From: Dehalococcoidia bacterium
Lineage (GTDB): Bacteria > Chloroflexota > Dehalococcoidia > UBA1151 > UBA1328
Length of the DNA stretch: 8,872 nucleotides
Reading direction: 5' to 3'
Assembly (NCBI GenBank): GCA_030745955.1
Contig: JASLNQ010000072.1
Location: forward strand, 1 to 8,872
Under the pieces are notes generated by a model. It searched no databases and was not told where the DNA came from. It saw only the letters and a program-made list of their open reading frames with translations. The translations under genes were made by a program, and so were the position numbers. Below are positions 6,763 to 8,872 of this stretch, piece by piece; the stretch's first letter is position 1, and every line of letters begins with the position of its first letter.

Positions 6763-6906
6763 CACTGCCAGCAACAGCCAACTTCCCGACCGGAGCGGAG
6801 GGACCCGGGGCGGTGTCGCGCACTCGCATACCAAATCTGAGCAAGTCGCAGGACCGGTGAACACTACCGCCAGCAACACCCGATTTCCCAACCGGAGCGG
6901 AGGGAC
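6763..6906. repeat. Direct repeat of 43/45 bp, about 100 bp apart
   Basis: Copy 1 is at 6763-6805 and copy 2 at 6862-6906. Both contain CCAGCAACA, then a variable middle, then a shared end of ACCGGAGCGGAGGGACC plus CCC upstream of it (one G/A difference within TCCC-G/A-ACCGG). The two copies differ by a 2-base indel and a few substitutions. This looks like a dispersed intergenic repeat family rather than coding sequence. Confidence 0.7.
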
Positions 6907-6932
6907 CTCGATCGCCAGCACATGACCCACCG

Positions 6933-6957
6933 GGCCGGATAGTATTGAAACCCGGCC
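6933..6957 (+). promoter_or_regulatory. Inverted repeat around a TAGTAT -10-like box
   Basis: GGCCGG (6933-6938) and CCGGCC (6952-6957) form a perfect 6-bp inverted repeat, with a 13-bp A+T-rich centre that contains TAGTAT at 6940-6945. It ends 21 bases before the ATG of the 2H phosphoesterase gene. It could be an operator over a promoter, but no good -35 is visible. Confidence 0.3.
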
Positions 6958-6978
6958 AACTCACTTAAAAAAATCACA

Positions 6979-7581
6979 ATGCCCCCCGAACAGTCCACCC
7001 CAAAAATAGTCAGCCCCTACAACCGGCCCGACGACGAATTCGGATACGCCGTCTACTCCATCGTCGTGATGGCCTCCCTGGCCCAGCAGGCTGCCATCGA
7101 CCATGTTCGCCGGGTAGTCAGAAACCAGCGATCGATGATTCCAGCCCACGTGACCGTCAAGGGAACTTTCTGCGAAATACCCTCAATAAACGCCATCATC
7201 AAAAATGCTCGGAAAGTAGCGGACAACACCGGCCCGTTTCGCGTGGAATTCGAATCGAGCACCGATCGCCGAGGTAACACATTCGCAGGTCAGCGGATCA
7301 AAAAAACCCCCGGCCTGGTCACCCTGCACGATCGCCTGTACGACGCGCTGGCGCCGATCACGACCAACGCATACGCCCGCGAAGATGGCGATCATTACCG
7401 CCCCCACATGTCGGTCTACGCTGAACCCACGCCCGGATTCGAACACGCAGCCGACGAAATGCTCACCAACCTCGACATCGGCACCGGCTTCGATTGCGAC
7501 GCAATGTTCCTGATGGGCCACATCGGCCCGCCATATCGCGGACGCTGGACAGTCGTCCGCGAATTCTTGCTCCGCGGGTGA
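6979..7581 (+). CDS. 2H phosphoesterase (2'-5' RNA ligase-like)
   Basis: A 200-residue protein with the two H-x-T/S motifs that define the 2H superfamily: PAHVTVKGTF with His57 and Thr59, and YRPHMSVY with His143 and Ser145. They are 86 residues apart, as expected for the pseudo-twofold fold. Family members hydrolyse or form 2'-5' or cyclic phosphodiester bonds on RNA ends or nucleotides. Here the substrate cannot be told; the protein resembles generic bacterial members rather than the CPDase/ThpR subgroup. ATG 6979 has no Shine-Dalgarno; an A-run (6967-6973) lies just upstream, suggesting an A-rich or short-leader initiation. No RNA-repair partner such as a ligase or kinase is adjacent, so it appears to be a single-gene unit. 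Confidence 0.88.
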   Translation: MPPEQSTPKIVSPYNRPDDEFGYAVYSIVVMASLAQQAAIDHVRRVVRNQRSMIPAHVTVKGTFCEIPSINAIIKNARKVADNTGPFRVEFESSTDRRGNTFAGQRIKKTPGLVTLHDRLYDALAPITTNAYAREDGDHYRPHMSVYAEPTPGFEHAADEMLTNLDIGTGFDCDAMFLMGHIGPPYRGRWTVVREFLLRG

Positions 7582-7620
7582 CTGGTGGCGCCTGGAACAC
7601 CGTAAGTTGCGGTCGCGAAA

Positions 7621-7740
7621 TAGTAATCACCCGGCAACCTCAACGCGAACAAGGCAAACCACCACCTCCATAACAAAAACTGCCAACACCAATCCCCACC
7701 AACACACCCGTACACTGGCAACCTGAACCCAAACCCACGA
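7621..7740 (+). terminator. C-rich, G-poor stretch (candidate Rho rut region)
   Basis: By hand count, these 120 bases have about 50 C, 46 A, 13 G and 11 T on the + strand, so the transcript would be C-rich, G-poor and unstructured. That is the known signature of Rho-utilisation sites. It starts 40 bases after the 2H phosphoesterase stop, where no intrinsic terminator is visible. It may also be the untranslated leader of the methyltransferase gene. Confidence 0.4.
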
Positions 7741-7808
7741 CACTGGGAGACGCTGCATGCCCGCTGTGATTTCTTTTCCAATAACGAACATTTCACGAAA
7801 CTCAAATT

Positions 7809-7846
7809 GGAGGAGAATGAGCGCCCCCCGGCGCTCTCAACAGCCA
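7809..7846 (+). promoter_or_regulatory. Shine-Dalgarno separated from ATG by a hairpin
   Basis: GGAGGAG at 7809-7815 is the strongest Shine-Dalgarno in the window but lies 30 bases before the methyltransferase ATG (7846). In between, GAGCGCC (7819-7825) pairs perfectly with GGCGCTC (7830-7836) around a CCCC loop. If folded, the 18 bases drop out and the effective spacing becomes 12. Confidence 0.5.
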
Positions 7847-8589
7847 TGGACAGATGGAAATACTACGGTGTTACGCACCGTAACCACCTCGTTTGCAATC
7901 CCACATCAGAAGCGAAACTTGACGAACTCGTCAGCCTGATCCCGCTCAAGCCCGGCGCACGCGTGCTCGACATCGCATGCGGCAAGGCCGAGTTGCTGCT
8001 CCGGATCGCACAACGCCATGACGCCTCCGGCGTAGGCGTCGACATCTCGCCATACGAAATCGAAGAAGCGAACCGGCGTGCCACCGCCCGTCAGCTCGAT
8101 GACCGGGTGGAGATCGTCAACGGCGATGGCGCCGAATACGATGCCGCACCCGATTCGTTCGACCTGGCAATGTGCATCGGCGCCACCTGGGTCTGGAACG
8201 GCTACCTCGGCACCATCGAGGCCCTCAAGAAGATCGTCGTCCCGGGCGGCCTCATCGCGATCGGCGAACCGTTCAAGATGAAGGAACCCGACGCCGGCTA
8301 CATCGCTGCCGAACCGGACTTCGTCCCGACACTTGTAACCCACGCCGAAAACGTCGCAATTGCACAGTCAGCGGGACTGACACCGCTCTACATCACGGTG
8401 AGCAACCAGGACGACTGGGACCGGTACGAAGGCCTGCAAATGCTCGCCGGCGAAACCTACGCAGAAGAGAACCCCGACGATCCCGATGTCCCGGAACTGC
8501 TCAAGCGTCGGCACGAGAACGACGATGTGTACCTGAAATGGGGCAGGGACACGCTCAACTGGGCCATCTACCTGTTCAGGGCGCCGTAG
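7846..8589 (+). CDS. Class I SAM-dependent methyltransferase
   Basis: From ATG 7846 this is 247 residues. Motif I is VLDIACGKAE (40-49), the acidic end of strand 2 is GVGVDIS with Asp66, motif II/III-like segments are EIVNGDGAEY and DLAMCIGATWVW, and VVPGGLIAIGEPF is the post-motif strand. These mark a Rossmann-fold methyltransferase using S-adenosylmethionine. The N-terminal block WKYYGVTHRNHLVCNP precedes the fold and may help shape the substrate pocket. The C-terminal part (LLKRRHENDDVYLKWGRDTLNWAIYLF) is helical. The substrate cannot be inferred. An in-frame TTG at 7807 would add 13 residues but has no ribosome binding site of its own; ATG 7846 with the hairpin-separated Shine-Dalgarno is preferred. 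The flanking repeats suggest it is transcribed alone. Confidence 0.88.
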   Translation: MDRWKYYGVTHRNHLVCNPTSEAKLDELVSLIPLKPGARVLDIACGKAELLLRIAQRHDASGVGVDISPYEIEEANRRATARQLDDRVEIVNGDGAEYDAAPDSFDLAMCIGATWVWNGYLGTIEALKKIVVPGGLIAIGEPFKMKEPDAGYIAAEPDFVPTLVTHAENVAIAQSAGLTPLYITVSNQDDWDRYEGLQMLAGETYAEENPDDPDVPELLKRRHENDDVYLKWGRDTLNWAIYLFRAP

Positions 8590-8608
8590 CACCGGGCAGC
8601 CTCAACCT

Positions 8609-8659
8609 CGACTTCATCACGCAACGCCCACCCACCATTGGTGCGGCGTGATGAAGTCG
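8609..8659. repeat. Perfect 14-bp inverted repeat, 23-bp loop
   Basis: CGACTTCATCACGC (8609-8622) and GCGTGATGAAGTCG (8646-8659) are exact reverse complements. The loop contains a smaller CACC (8633-8636)/GGTG (8640-8643) stem around ATT. It begins 20 bases after the methyltransferase stop. No T-run follows on the + strand, so a classical intrinsic terminator is doubtful. A bidirectional stem, a mobile-element remnant or a regulator site are other readings. Confidence 0.65.
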
Positions 8660-8750
8660 CGCGCTCGCTGGTGTGGTACAACAATCGCATCTCGAATCGC
8701 CGCGACAAGCGCCCCGGCTTTTCCAACAAAACACCACCCGGAGAACTGCA

Positions 8751-8872
8751 GTGAAAATCACCAACGTAGAAGCATGGGTCGTATCGCCCAACCTCGGAAC
8801 CCGGATCTCCGACGATTTCGGCGACGACTGGCAGTGGACATTCGTTACGGTCGAAACCGATGAAGGCATCAC
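8751..8872 (+). CDS. Mandelate racemase/muconate lactonizing enzyme family, 5' end
   Basis: Only the first 40 codons are in the window; the frame is still open at the right edge. GTG 8751 has GGAG at 8740-8743, seven bases upstream. MKITNVEAWVVSPNLG followed by WQWTFVTVETDEGI is the characteristic first strand pair of the N-terminal capping domain of the enolase superfamily. Its catalytic barrel, with metal ligands and acid-base residues, would lie beyond the window, so the reaction (a sugar-acid dehydratase, racemase or cycloisomerase) cannot be decided. The mutarotases upstream make a sugar-acid dehydratase attractive as an inference. The start lies 161 bases after the methyltransferase, beyond a large inverted repeat, so it probably has its own promoter. 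Confidence 0.8.
   Translation, partial: MKITNVEAWVVSPNLGTRISDDFGDDWQWTFVTVETDEGI

Larger units (their letters stand above)
6641..6978. other. Repeat-bearing intergenic stretch, no convincing gene
   Basis: This 338-bp stretch lies between the VOC gene and the 2H phosphoesterase gene. Frames on both strands are open for 80-120 codons, but the - strand translation is just the repeat read twice (GPSAPVGK appears in both copies), with no family features. It holds a tandem imperfect 16-mer, a second copy of the CCTGCCAGGGAGGA core, and a 43/45-bp direct repeat. Confidence 0.55.

Noticed and set aside
6671..6964. A 97-codon - strand open frame with GPSAPVGK twice
   Set aside because: The duplication comes from the 43/45-bp DNA repeat. 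The frame has no start signal or family features, and overlapping frames on both strands are equally open.
6641..6978. CRISPR array
   Set aside because: There are only two long direct copies and a two-copy 16-mer, with unequal lengths and no regular spacers.
7817..7939. A 40-residue peptide from the ATG directly after GGAGGAG
   Set aside because: The ATG is only one base after the Shine-Dalgarno, and the frame is mostly internal to the methyltransferase gene. I kept it as a possible decoy in the findings, not as a gene.
8648..8863. A 71-codon frame covering the start of the enolase-superfamily gene
   Set aside because: It overlaps a recognised family sequence that has a proper ribosome binding site, and the translation is Arg/Pro-rich shadow.
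1..8872. tRNA or rRNA genes
   Set aside because: No cloverleaf-like arms with conserved T-loop sequence and no rRNA segment were recognised on either strand by reading.

Overview
The window is a bacterial chromosome segment of high G+C (roughly 60-68 % by eye across most of it), densely coded, with about ten complete genes and two genes cut by the window edges. The mix of a dnaX-ybeY housekeeping operon with L-rhamnose-mutarotase-like genes and an enolase-superfamily gene resembles what is described for Chloroflexota of the SAR202/Dehalococcoidia type. That assignment is an inference from gene content; no rRNA or other strong taxonomic marker is present.

Layout. (1) Positions 2-949 hold the 3' part of a gene at about 50 % G+C whose C-terminal half carries a PD-(D/E)XK nuclease-like motif; it looks like the edge of an accessory segment. 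(2) Positions 1075-2021 hold a two-gene + strand unit: a 70-residue two-helix membrane protein, then a YdjM-type membrane-bound metal-dependent hydrolase joined by a GTGA overlap. (3) Positions 5240 down to 2145 are a - strand operon: VanZ-like membrane protein, an unrecognised 113-residue protein, YbeY endoribonuclease, and DnaX (DNA polymerase III tau). The DnaX is unusual: all four cysteines of the zinc module are replaced (Ser65, Val74, Ser77, Ser80) without any gap in the alignment.

(4) Positions 5334-6122 hold two L-rhamnose mutarotase family genes transcribed divergently from a 120-bp shared region. The rightward one keeps the E. coli RhaM residue numbering (Tyr18, His22, Tyr41); the leftward one keeps the histidine but has Met in place of the second tyrosine. 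(5) Positions 6251-6640 encode a VOC/glyoxalase-like protein, followed by about 340 bp of repeats without a convincing gene. (6) Positions 6979-7581 encode a 2H phosphoesterase (2'-5' RNA ligase-like), followed by a C-rich, G-poor stretch that looks like a Rho-utilisation region. (7) Positions 7846-8589 encode a class I SAM methyltransferase, whose strong Shine-Dalgarno lies 30 nt from its ATG with a perfect 7-bp hairpin in between. (8) A perfect 14-bp inverted repeat (8609-8659) separates it from the first 40 codons of a mandelate racemase/enolase-superfamily enzyme that runs off the right edge.

Functionally, the dnaX operon is core replication and rRNA maturation. The mutarotases and the enolase-superfamily gene point to sugar or sugar-acid catabolism. 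The VOC, 2H and methyltransferase genes are single-gene units of unknown substrate. I see no complete new multi-gene system; the most distinctive observations are the zinc-less DnaX and the Shine-Dalgarno/hairpin/ATG arrangement of the methyltransferase.
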